A program made the translations under genes and the position numbers. DNA of 23,021 bases from positions 1-23,021 of IMG/VR virus record IMGVR_UViG_3300028831_000002; one strand, written 5' to 3'. Positions 9,158-15,984 of this stretch are shown piece by piece. Within the stretch, counting starts at the first letter, position 1. Every line of letters starts with the position of its first letter. A model generated the notes under the pieces. It made no database searches, had not been told where the DNA came from, and saw only the letters and a program-made list of their open reading frames with translations. Source of the DNA: a virus.

Positions 9158-9543
9158 GCAGAGGTCACCGCCTTCCATACTTGCTCTGCTATACGATCAA
9201 ACACAGGTCTCATAGCCGGATTGATGTAATCCTGTCCTTGGACGTACCCGCCGGTTCCGGTTCCGTGACCATACTGAAGCATGATGCCAACGGGAAAACC
9301 GTTCTCGACGTCATTGTTGGTCCACTTGATAGTTACGGAACTGGAGGTTCTTTCTATCTCGTAAGACCAGGATTCAGCAGCCAATCCGGAATCAACCGGA
9401 GTACCTGCAATCAAAGCAGACACGCCTTCTCGGGCGGAGGAATCCAAAGCTTTGAAAAGGTCTCCCTGTTTCATCCTCCGGAGAAAATTTTCGGTCCGCT
9501 TAGTGGAGCCGCTGACTGTAAAACTAATCAATTCGGCTCCCAT
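9154..9543 (-). CDS. HK97-gp10-like tail/neck completion protein
   Basis: 129 residues, ATG 9543, six bases downstream of the previous stop and without a strong ribosome site, so probably translationally coupled. The central PVDSGLAAESWSYEIERT followed by a strand, then GIMLQYGHGTGTGGYVQG and INPAMRPVFD, fits the HK97-gp10-like tail-component fold. In that family a 'P.DTG.L..S' turn precedes 'YA..VE.GTG' and a C-terminal 'PF..PA' helix. Members usually act at the head-tail joint or in tail completion and sit next to the tail terminator. Here the gene lies immediately before the tape measure, well away from the neck genes, which is unusual. Family membership is likely; the exact assembly step is uncertain. 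Confidence 0.6.
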   Translation of the reverse strand: MGAELISFTVSGSTKRTENFLRRMKQGDLFKALDSSAREGVSALIAGTPVDSGLAAESWSYEIERTSSSVTIKWTNNDVENGFPVGIMLQYGHGTGTGGYVQGQDYINPAMRPVFDRIAEQVWKAVTSA

Positions 9544-9548
9544 TTTGA

Positions 9549-9803
9549 CTAGAGCGAAAGGTTCGCTTCGGTTACGGAAGTCTTGGTTATAGACTGAACC
9601 GAATAGGTCTCGGATGCAGCTGCGATGGCGTTCGCAAACGTCCGAATAGCTTCCTCAACCGTATCGGTTGAAAGACCGGTAGAATTACCTACGATTTCGA
9701 AATCGAAACTGTCGAATTCTACATCGGGTGCGTTGTCTCGGACAGATACGGCGTAGAGAACTCTAGGTCCCTGAACCGTAACCACTCGATTCAGCTGTGC
9801 CAT
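9549..9803 (-). CDS. Small conserved-looking protein of the pre-tape-measure block, unknown
   Basis: 84 residues from ATG 9803, with AAGGAAGG about 8 bases upstream. Soluble, no signal peptide or membrane segment. A short beta-rich N-terminal half (RVVTVQGPRVLYAVSVRD, then VEFDSFDFEIVG) is followed by a helix (TVEEAIRTFANAIAAAS) and a Ser/Thr-rich end. I do not recognise the family. The gene is tightly placed between the fibre-like gene and the gp10-like gene, so it probably contributes to the same structure or its assembly. Coding status is supported by the ribosome site, close spacing on both sides and a composition like its neighbours. Confidence 0.65.
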   Translation of the reverse strand: MAQLNRVVTVQGPRVLYAVSVRDNAPDVEFDSFDFEIVGNSTGLSTDTVEEAIRTFANAIAAASETYSVQSITKTSVTEANLSL

Positions 9804-9815
9804 TAAATACCTTCC

Positions 9816-11042
9816 TTAAGCTGCTGATTCGTAAACGAAGTTACCTCGGATGGAATTACCGCTGGCCCATGTCCAAGGACTTACCGAGTCTACATCGCCT
9901 GCTGCGGAGCTGATTGAAACAGCGTCACCCTTACCACTGGCGATGTCGATCAGTACAGTGGTCGTATTGTTTGTACGAAGGCGACCCATACAGATTAGGG
10001 TGTTGTTCTGCCTTAGTTCCACCCAACCTACTGAATCCCCAGCCCTGGCAGCGGCCACCGGGATACTCAACAACCAGTTATCAGCTCCAGTAGGACTAGA
10101 GCCAAAGTTGGTAGTGCTTCCGAACGTAATATCCAGAAAACCTTCTACCTTTCGGCCGGTCTTGGTGTACTTGGCAACGATTACAGCATTACCATACGAA
10201 GGGGTCGCAGAGCCGGAAGAGGTAGTCCAGGCAGGCGTGAAGCTAGTCCATGCACCGGCTTCAGAAAGCACAGACCAAGCAGACCAGCCTGTGGTGTTGT
10301 CAGAGGTTCGCATCCACACATTAGGCTTGTTTCCACTTCCGGAAACATGCTGGGTGAACGTCTGACGTCCGTAGTTGTTTGTACTGTCATAATACGTGAC
10401 TACTTCGCCAGCCATACCAGTGAAGTCCCACGAACCGCTCGTACCTGTGGTGTAGTACAAGCGCGACATACCATTTGGATAGAACGACAAAGCTGTAGCC
10501 TGCGTAAAGCTACCAGCGGTGAGAGACATCATCAGCATGTTCTCACGCCAGGCTGTCCAACCACCGCCACCGTTGCTGTCGTGGTAAGACCTGGTTGCCA
10601 GCCGTGGGAACTGGGTCCCGCCGGCGTTGTAAGCGAAAGTCTGAAATGCTCTAGCTGTATCCGTTCGATCCGTCAGCAAATATCCGAAACCACTGTTCAG
10701 AGACCAACCCGAACCAGTACTCAGATTCATAGCCGAGATACCGAGCGGATATGACGATGGAGCAGCGCTTTCAGCGAGGCCGGAAACGATACGTACCGCG
10801 GACAAACCCGCTGGTGTCACAGCACGTACAGCATCCGTTCCGGTAATCGTTTCCGCTGATGTGGCCAGCTCCACAGGACCAGCAAGGGACGTAGAAGCTG
10901 CGTCCATAGCCCCGGCATCGATGGTGGTACCGTCGTACTTGGTCAGGATGAGATGGCCGGCCGAATCAAAATCAGCACTGACAATATGCTTGTCTCTGAT
11001 CGCCGCCATCGCCGCGGCGGTCATTCCCGTGATGGTTGCCAT
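9816..11042 (-). CDS. Fibre-like minor tail protein with pyocin-knob-like segment
   Basis: 408 residues, ATG 11042 preceded by AAGGCGGT. The N-terminus is a short helix plus a beta hairpin (IVSADFDSAGHLILTKYDG). Next comes the fibre motif VELATSAETITGTDAVRAVT, the 'AT.AE...GTD..RAVTP..L' peptide seen in many tail-fibre shafts. Residues about 105-265 contain a repeated pattern of Gly/Trp-rich strands with 'GGGGWTAWRE' and 'TTGWSAWSVLSEAG', resembling the pyocin-knob domain of receptor-binding fibres. A C-terminal beta domain (about 270-408) completes the protein. It is probably a host-binding or decorating tail protein. Its position, upstream of the tape measure and directly after a second tube gene, is odd because fibre genes normally follow the tail tip. 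Attachment to the tube is therefore possible. Confidence 0.7.
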   Translation of the reverse strand: MATITGMTAAAMAAIRDKHIVSADFDSAGHLILTKYDGTTIDAGAMDAASTSLAGPVELATSAETITGTDAVRAVTPAGLSAVRIVSGLAESAAPSSYPLGISAMNLSTGSGWSLNSGFGYLLTDRTDTARAFQTFAYNAGGTQFPRLATRSYHDSNGGGGWTAWRENMLMMSLTAGSFTQATALSFYPNGMSRLYYTTGTSGSWDFTGMAGEVVTYYDSTNNYGRQTFTQHVSGSGNKPNVWMRTSDNTTGWSAWSVLSEAGAWTSFTPAWTTSSGSATPSYGNAVIVAKYTKTGRKVEGFLDITFGSTTNFGSSPTGADNWLLSIPVAAARAGDSVGWVELRQNNTLICMGRLRTNNTTTVLIDIASGKGDAVSISSAAGDVDSVSPWTWASGNSIRGNFVYESAA

Positions 11043-11054
11043 TAGACCGCCTTT

Positions 11055-11843
11055 CTACTCAGAACTGATGGTGTAGGTGTCCTCGTCGATGAATGTAGCA
11101 GTCGGTGAGGTAATTTCGAACGTCTCCTCATCAAGCATGCGAATAACATCGAAGGGGGCAGTTGCCGTCCACGTACCATCGCCATTGTTGGTAATGGTCA
11201 GCGTGGATATGGTGTCATAGGCTTCGATCAGTTCTTCGATGGTGGGAATTCGTGGTTGATCGTCATCAGTGCCGTAAAGAATATCCTCAACGGCTGCCAG
11301 AGAAATAGGATCGGTTGTCCGAGAATCCAGAATCACGTGAGCACTCGGCCTGTATCCAGGCATCAGAGGAGGCTTGCAAGTGATCTTCCAGCTGAATTCG
11401 TCCAATTCGGCGGTTTCAGTGATTGTCGAATTCGATCGTTCCGTAGGTGAAACTGTGGCGTTGTAGACGATATGGATTCTATATCCGGCGTCTTCCGATT
11501 GATCGTTACCCAGTCTCGTTCGGTACGACAAACTGAAAGGCTTTCGCCTCTGATGAGTGAAGAACATTCCAGATCGAGGCTGTGCATTACCATTGCACAG
11601 TTCGAATTCATCGGGGTAGATGAAAGCATTAATAGTGCCTTCGAATTCTTCCGGGGAAGGAAGAACGAGATACTTAATGCCGTCAATATAGAAAGACCTG
11701 GGGTCTCCGCCCGAGGGAGTTTCGTTTACTGAAGTCAGTCCATTCCACGGAACACCGGGGTATCCATCGACATAGAGGACTCCTCGATCCAGGCCGGTTT
11801 CGTAATACTTTGAACCTGGTGTACCCCATTCAAGCCTGGTCAC
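11055..11843 (-). CDS. Second tail tube-like protein, diverged paralogue of the major tail protein
   Basis: 262 residues from GTG 11843, with a perfect AAAGGAGG six bases upstream. Residues 1-210 align end to end with the major tail protein at 12422-13306. Shared blocks, written as major/this copy, include GVLY, WNGLT(T/S)V(T/N)E(S/T)PSG, EEF(G/E)GTI(E/N)AF(M/I)YPD, LSYRT, GND, AGY(K/R)IH(L/I)VY and LYGT...PR(L/I)P. The C-terminal 50 residues differ: here they form a 'NNGDGTWTATAPFDVI' beta segment instead of the domain shared by capsid and major tube. Codon use looks less biased to C/G endings than in the major tube gene, suggesting lower expression. It could form a specialised ring at one end of the tube or a minor tube subunit carrying the next gene's fibre. 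Homology is certain by eye; the role is inferred. Confidence 0.85.
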   Translation of the reverse strand: MTRLEWGTPGSKYYETGLDRGVLYVDGYPGVPWNGLTSVNETPSGGDPRSFYIDGIKYLVLPSPEEFEGTINAFIYPDEFELCNGNAQPRSGMFFTHQRRKPFSLSYRTRLGNDQSEDAGYRIHIVYNATVSPTERSNSTITETAELDEFSWKITCKPPLMPGYRPSAHVILDSRTTDPISLAAVEDILYGTDDDQPRIPTIEELIEAYDTISTLTITNNGDGTWTATAPFDVIRMLDEETFEITSPTATFIDEDTYTISSE

Positions 11844-11856
11844 GTAAATCCTCCTT

Positions 11857-12396
11857 TCATCCGGAACTGCCGAATTGTTCGCGTCGTCTGGCGTTCAATT
11901 CTCGTTGTTGACGAATAGCTTCAGACTTACTCATCTTCTTCGGGGGCATACTCTTTCTTTGACAAACTTGAATGAGAGTAAGCAATCTGTTTAGATGCCA
12001 GGTCTCGCATTCAAAGGGTATGTTGCAACTTACCATCCAATAATAGATGACTTCAGCCGTGACGATTTCCTTGTTCCCTTTAGAAGGAACGGTTTTTGGA
12101 AACCAGGTTGCAGTCATCTTCGCAGCTATATGGTTGGTAATGGAATCAACGTTGTCAGAGGAAAGAGATGCGTAAACCGAATCAGGAACATCGGGAGTGA
12201 GAGTCATGCATTTGATGTATTCCAAAACCTCTTCCGGAGTTTTCTCAGAATCACTCAGGTAGGGTTTTTCGAATTTTGACTCCCATTTTGACAAGGAAGC
12301 CAGAGAGTGCTCCATCTCAAGTATGAAACTATCTCCGATCACAAACTCATTCTTATCGTTGATCTTTTCAGTCAAGGGAACAACAATAGAAAGCAC
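11857..12396 (-). CDS. Tail assembly chaperone-like protein
   Basis: 179 residues from GTG 12396, with AAGGAGG seven bases upstream. It starts LSIVVPLTEKINDKNEF and contains SLASLSKWESKFEKPYL, KCMTLTPDVP, KMTATWFP and EVIYYWMVSCNIPFECETWH, then LNRLLTLIQVCQRKSMPPKK and a basic C-terminus. From memory this matches a family in Gram-positive phages encoded between the tube and tape-measure genes and taken as the tail assembly chaperone, the protein that coats the tape measure before tube polymerisation. Unlike lambda G/GT, I see no obvious slippery heptamer or overlapping second frame, so a frameshifted long form is not indicated. Its place between two tube paralogues, not just before the tape measure, is unusual. 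It is more AT-rich than the adjacent major tube gene. Confidence 0.75.
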   Translation of the reverse strand: MLSIVVPLTEKINDKNEFVIGDSFILEMEHSLASLSKWESKFEKPYLSDSEKTPEEVLEYIKCMTLTPDVPDSVYASLSSDNVDSITNHIAAKMTATWFPKTVPSKGNKEIVTAEVIYYWMVSCNIPFECETWHLNRLLTLIQVCQRKSMPPKKMSKSEAIRQQRELNARRREQFGSSG

Positions 12397-12421
12397 TCTC
12401 TGGCCTCCTTTCTAGGACCGC

Positions 12422-12631
12422 TTACGCGAAGTCAATAGTCCAGTCATTGTCTGCGTCGTCCGGGAACTGGTAGCCGGCCGCAGGCTGAGCCTCGATGAAG
12501 GTGTCCGCCGTAATCGGACCGTAAGGACCGGACGGAACCAGCTCGCCACCGATGTAGTAGTTCACACCGGTGATAGACGGAATGGTGATGATGTCCGTCG
12601 TAGAGTTGTAGGTCGGCTGCGTCGGGGTGAC
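12422..12631 (-). repeat. C-terminal beta domain of the tube protein, copy 1 of a shared domain
   Basis: Residues 226-294 of the major tail protein. Shares with the capsid C-terminus the pattern P(T)(Q/K)P(T/A)(Y/F)(N/D)STT(D/G)(I/V)(I/V)TIP(S/T)xTGV.Y ... AGYxFPDxxxxDWT, using the tube/capsid order at each split site. Confidence 0.8.
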
Positions 12632-13306
12632 CGTGGTGATCGTGCCCGAGAAGAACGCAACGACCTCTGCCGGCGAAGGAAGGCGCGGGTCCTGACCCAC
12701 AGTTCCGTAAAGGGCGTCCTCCAGAGCGGCCAGAGCAGTCGCATCTACCTTGGTGGACTCGATTACAAGGGTAGCCGTGGGCTTGTAGTCGGTACCTCCG
12801 ATGGTCCCCACCTCGACCGGAGTGGTGGTGAACTCCCAACTGAGGTTGATCGGCTCCGGAGAGTCGTTGACCGTGGCGTACGCCTTCTCCGAAGGAGAAG
12901 CCTTGGCGCCGTAGACCAGGTGGATCTTGTAACCGGCCGTCTCGTCCAGATCGTTACCGACCAGAGTCCGGTAAGACAGACCGAAGGAACGTCGCTTCTG
13001 CTGGCCGATGGTGATACCAGCCTGAGGAACCGCAGAACCGTCGCACTCAGCCCAGGCATCCGGGTACATGAACGCCTCGATGGTGCCCCCGAACTCCTCG
13101 GCGGAGTACAGGTTCGCATAGACCTGGTTGTCGGCGTACTGCTTGTTGGACTCAGCGCCAGAAGGCGACTCCGTGACGGTGGTCAGACCATTCCAGGCGT
13201 GACCCTCGTCGTAAACGCCAGACTCGTTGTGGAGATAAAGAACGCCATGGTCAACGCCGTTCTCGTAGAACTTCTCTCCCGTCTGGTCCCATACGAGCTT
13301 ACTCAT
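12422..13306 (-). CDS. Major tail tube protein with C-terminal add-on domain
   Basis: 294 residues, ATG 13306, with AGAGGAAG upstream. Residues 1-220 are the tube subunit: MSKLVWDQTGEKFYENGVDH, WNGLTTVTESPSG, EEFGGTIEAFMYPD, FGLSYRTLVGND and AGYKIHLVYG, of a family I know as major tail protein in Gram-positive siphophages. Residues about 226-294 form a separate small beta domain (TPTQPTYNSTTDIITIPSIT ... AGYQFPDDADNDWTIDFA) that recurs at the end of the major capsid protein of this phage. Such add-ons decorate the outside of the tube. Codons are strongly C/G-ending compared with the genes just downstream, as expected for one of the most abundant virion proteins. It follows the tail terminator gene, the standard position. 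Confidence 0.9.
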   Translation of the reverse strand: MSKLVWDQTGEKFYENGVDHGVLYLHNESGVYDEGHAWNGLTTVTESPSGAESNKQYADNQVYANLYSAEEFGGTIEAFMYPDAWAECDGSAVPQAGITIGQQKRRSFGLSYRTLVGNDLDETAGYKIHLVYGAKASPSEKAYATVNDSPEPINLSWEFTTTPVEVGTIGGTDYKPTATLVIESTKVDATALAALEDALYGTVGQDPRLPSPAEVVAFFSGTITTVTPTQPTYNSTTDIITIPSITGVNYYIGGELVPSGPYGPITADTFIEAQPAAGYQFPDDADNDWTIDFA

Positions 13307-13319
13307 GAACTACTTCCTC

Positions 13320-13634
13320 TCAGAAGTACAGATTGAAGATGAAGTGGTGAAGATTGTCTACCACCATGCTTCTTTCGAAAGAACATTTAGGCAGAACACC
13401 GATCTGATCAGGAATATCAGTATCCGGATCCCGGTCGATTACCGTCACCTGGTAACGCTTATCACGTCTGTACGGGCGGTTGTCAGCGAACTGGGTCTTC
13501 ACGTCGTCAAGGTTGTAAACGACACAGGGGTACTGCAATTTAATATCCGAGGTAGGCTGGAAATATGCTTTCTTTACTCCCACCATACCTTCGAAAACCA
13601 GCTGAAGCTCAAGGCGCTTCGGGTCTGGGGCCAT
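13320..13634 (-). CDS. Tail terminator-like protein
   Basis: 104 residues from ATG 13634. A GTG nine bases further up (13643) is in frame, but it would sit inside the ribosome site AGGGGGT (13648-13642), whereas ATG 13634 lies 8 bases after it, so the ATG is preferred. The sequence MAPDPKRLELQLVFEGMVG, FQPTSDIKLQYPCVVYNLDD, RYQVTVIDRDPDTDIPDQI and CSFERSMVVDNLHHFIFNLY matches, from memory, a phage family assigned as tail terminator, the ring that caps the head-proximal end of the tube. Its position between a head-closure-like gene and the major tube gene agrees. It overlaps the upstream gene by 26 bases. Confidence 0.7.
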   Translation of the reverse strand: MAPDPKRLELQLVFEGMVGVKKAYFQPTSDIKLQYPCVVYNLDDVKTQFADNRPYRRDKRYQVTVIDRDPDTDIPDQIGVLPKCSFERSMVVDNLHHFIFNLYF

Positions 13635-13938
13635 TGTAGACACCCCCTAGCCTCAACAGCAGACGGGGACTCTGTATTTCAATGTTCGAAACTTCCCACA
13701 GAGTCCCAGCCCACTCGACATAACGAATTGCGAAGAAATGCCCATTAGCATAAGCATCCGCAACGATACTGATGGTATTAGTCACCGAGACGTCGTTGTT
13801 GACGCTCTCACCCGGCTGGAATTGAGATGAGTTTCGCAGAACATCGCCATAATATACGCGTTCTGTGATTACATCATCATGGACTCCTGGCCGGATTTCT
13901 GTTTGTTCGCCGTATCCCACCTTTCCTGAAAATCGCAT
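13609..13938 (-). CDS. Head-closure / head-tail connector-like protein
   Basis: 109 residues from ATG 13938. The ribosome site is weak (AAGG about 12 bases upstream); the start follows the capsid stop by 17 bases, so coupling to capsid translation is likely. The sequence is nearly all beta: MRFSGKVGYGEQTEIRPGVH, DVITERVYYGDVLRNSSQF, VSVTNTISIVADAYANGHFF, AIRYVEWAGTLWEVSNIEI and RLLLRLGGVYNG. I recognise the 'ISIVADAYA..HFFAIRYVEW.G..W.V..VE...PRL.L..GGVYNG' pattern as a conserved phage family located between capsid and tail terminator and usually called a head-tail connector or head-closure protein. The adaptor that normally precedes it is absent here and appears instead upstream of the terminase (20778-21143). 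Confidence 0.7.
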   Translation of the reverse strand: MRFSGKVGYGEQTEIRPGVHDDVITERVYYGDVLRNSSQFQPGESVNNDVSVTNTISIVADAYANGHFFAIRYVEWAGTLWEVSNIEIQSPRLLLRLGGVYNGPRPEAP

Positions 13939-13955
13939 AGTTGAGTCAGACCTTA

Positions 13956-14180
13956 TCAGGCGTGCTTACGAGTGAAGGTCCAGTCATCCGTCTGGTTGTC
14001 CGGGAAGTAGTAACCCGAACCGGCGACCGCGGTGATGGTGGTAGACTCGCCAGCCGCGAGCGCAGTCTGAGCGCCGGCGGACAGCGTGGTACCAGCCTCG
14101 TCCTTGTAGGTGACACCAGTCTGAGTCGGGATCGTCACGACACCAGTGGTCGAGTCGAACGCCGGCTTGGTCGGGATGAC
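13956..14180 (-). repeat. C-terminal beta domain of the capsid protein, copy 2 of a shared domain
   Basis: Residues 596-669 of the protease-capsid fusion: PTKPAFDSTTGVVTIPTQTG ... GYYFPDNQTDDWTF. Homologous to residues 226-294 of the major tail protein; short identical DNA blocks remain at the two ends of the genes. Confidence 0.8.
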
Positions 14181-15965
14181 CTTGTTGGCAGCCGTAGTCG
14201 TCTTGATGACGATCGCAGTCTTCGGCTTGATGAGGGCACCGGACATGCGAGTCTCCAGCAGGTACTTCTGCTGGTTGTAGTCGATGTCGAAGTCCTCGAA
14301 CATGGTGAGTTCGCCACCACGGTCCGTACCGACGTTGTAGTCATCCAGGTTGACGATGATTCCGATGAGGTCAGAAACCTCCTTCATCGGCTCCACGTTG
14401 ACGATCTTGGAAACGCCGAGGGCGTCCGCGACCTCCTGGTTGTTGGCGTAGTAACGCCGGCCCATCTCGTCCCGGGCCTTCTTGAACTGGTTGACCTGGG
14501 GGATGGTGGTGTAGAACGTCGGGCTACCAGCACCCTTGTAGAACTCCATACCGTCCATGACGGCGTCCACAACCTCCTCGTAAGAGGAGTTGGCGTCGCT
14601 GACGTTGACGTAAACGACCGTAACGAACAGCTCGTGGTCGTTCAGGATGGAACGGATACCGGTGCCCTCAGAGGCACCGGCCGGGTCCTTGATCTTGTCG
14701 TCGGCACTCGGGGAACGACCGTCACCGATGAGGATCGCGCGGGCGATCTCTTCCTCGGTCATGAGACGCATCTCGGCCTTGAGGAAGGCGACCACGTCGA
14801 AGTCCGTGATGTCGATCATGTCATCACGGTCGAGCTTCTGCTTCTTGTAGATCGTGGTGGGAGAGGTCGTGCGCTTGGTAACGCCGATCCACTCCTCCTC
14901 CTTGTAGTCACCCGTGATGTAACCCTTGGCGCGGGCCTCTTCCTGGGTAAGGTCCGCCACGAAGGTCTTGATGCGGGCGAAAGGAGTCTTGCGGGTGCCG
15001 TTGAGAACATCGGCAACCCACTCGGTGCGACGCTTCTCCAGCTCGATCGTGCCCGTAGCCATCTTGGCGTCCGGGAAGAGAACATCGATGTTGTCGATGC
15101 CGTGCTGAAGAGCAGCGGAATGAGCCGCCTTCTTCAGGGAGCCGACCTTCATGGCGTCGTCGAAGATCGCCGCGATCTCGGCATGGGACAGCGTCTTAGC
15201 GTCGTCCTTCTTGGTGGTCTCGTCGAACACATTGCGGCCGCTCATGTCGTCGGCTCCTTCCTTGTGGGTGAGTTCGTTCTCAGGGTCGGACTTCTCGGAG
15301 TGTTCGGCTGTGGCAGACTTGCGTGCCTCGTTCACCGCGAAGTAGAAGACGTCTTGCTGCTGCTCGTTCATGGAGTTGACGATGTCCATAAGGGACTTGC
15401 CATCACCCTCAGCATGCTTGAGCTCTGTCTCCGACTCCTTGCCTTCTTCAGCCGCGGGAGCCTCTTCCTTCGGCTTCTCGGAAGCGTCCGTTTCGGAAGA
15501 GTGCTGAAGTTCGATCTCGGAATCGGTGTAGATGATGACCTCGTCATCCTGCTCGGTGTAAGAACCATCACCGTGCTTGATGTTGAGGTTATCGATGACC
15601 GCGCCGGGATTAGCACCGGCGAGAACCAGACTGACTTCGCGAATCTGTCCATGGGTGACCTTCTTACCCTGCTCAACCAACTGGTTAGCAAAGATCGAAA
15701 GGTACTTCAGATCGCCATGCTGGACCATGGTCTTGGCGTTCTGTCCCTGCGGTGTCTCATTGAAATAACCGTAGGCGTAAACGCCCTCGTCACGGTGTTC
15801 CAGCGTAGCGTAACCGAGAACGTTCTCGATCTTGTTATGCACGTGCTGGTAGACGAGAGGAATCTGGACCTTGTCCATGTGCTGAAACGCGCCGGACATG
15901 ATGGTTCGCCCGTCGGTGCACTTGAGACCGGTCTTGGTAGCCCAGCCGCCGAAGTCTGCTTCCAT
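13956..15965 (-). CDS. Prohead protease - scaffold linker - major capsid protein fusion
   Basis: 669 residues from ATG 15965, chosen because AAAGGAGA lies 8 bases upstream; ATG 16016 lies inside the portal gene without such a site. Residues 1-135 are an HK97-type serine prohead protease: YQHVHN (His41/His43 candidate), DLKYLSIFANQ and REVSLVLAGANPGA (Ser112). Residues about 136-240 are an acidic, low-complexity linker, likely scaffold. Residues about 240-595 are the capsid domain (SHAEIAAIFDDAMK, IDNIDVLFPDA, YKKQKLDRDDMIDITDFDVV, EEEIARAILIGDGR). Residues 596-669 form a C-terminal beta domain like the one on the major tube protein. In most HK97-type phages protease, scaffold and capsid are separate genes; protease-capsid fusions are known but less common. 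An internal ATG at 15245 with its own strong ribosome site could give a free 429-residue capsid protein. Codon use is strongly C/G-ending. Confidence 0.9.
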   Translation of the reverse strand: MEADFGGWATKTGLKCTDGRTIMSGAFQHMDKVQIPLVYQHVHNKIENVLGYATLEHRDEGVYAYGYFNETPQGQNAKTMVQHGDLKYLSIFANQLVEQGKKVTHGQIREVSLVLAGANPGAVIDNLNIKHGDGSYTEQDDEVIIYTDSEIELQHSSETDASEKPKEEAPAAEEGKESETELKHAEGDGKSLMDIVNSMNEQQQDVFYFAVNEARKSATAEHSEKSDPENELTHKEGADDMSGRNVFDETTKKDDAKTLSHAEIAAIFDDAMKVGSLKKAAHSAALQHGIDNIDVLFPDAKMATGTIELEKRRTEWVADVLNGTRKTPFARIKTFVADLTQEEARAKGYITGDYKEEEWIGVTKRTTSPTTIYKKQKLDRDDMIDITDFDVVAFLKAEMRLMTEEEIARAILIGDGRSPSADDKIKDPAGASEGTGIRSILNDHELFVTVVYVNVSDANSSYEEVVDAVMDGMEFYKGAGSPTFYTTIPQVNQFKKARDEMGRRYYANNQEVADALGVSKIVNVEPMKEVSDLIGIIVNLDDYNVGTDRGGELTMFEDFDIDYNQQKYLLETRMSGALIKPKTAIVIKTTTAANKVIPTKPAFDSTTGVVTIPTQTGVTYKDEAGTTLSAGAQTALAAGESTTITAVAGSGYYFPDNQTDDWTFTRKHA
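15243..15263 (-). promoter_or_regulatory. Internal ribosome-binding site and in-frame start for free capsid protein
   Basis: Inside the protease-capsid frame, AAGGAAGGAG (15263-15254) lies 8 bases before an in-frame ATG (15245-15243). The product would start MSGRNVFDETTKKDDAKTLS, precisely where the linker ends and the capsid domain starts, and would be 429 residues. The site is as good as those of separate genes in this cassette. Use in vivo is inferred, not shown. Confidence 0.6.
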
Positions 15966-15981
15966 TTTGACGGTCTCCTTT
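15963..15981 (-). promoter_or_regulatory. Ribosome-binding site that fixes the protease-capsid start
   Basis: AAAGGAGA (15981-15974) lies 8 bases before ATG 15965-15963. The longer in-frame ATG at 16016 has no comparable site and would overlap the portal gene by 32 bases, so the shorter form (MEADFGGWATK...) is preferred. Confidence 0.75.
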
Positions 15982-15984
15982 CTG

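Noticed and set aside
11857-12396. Programmed frameshift in the tail assembly chaperone
   Set aside because: No canonical slippery heptamer was seen near the 3' end, and no overlapping second frame continues before the next gene's strong ribosome site.
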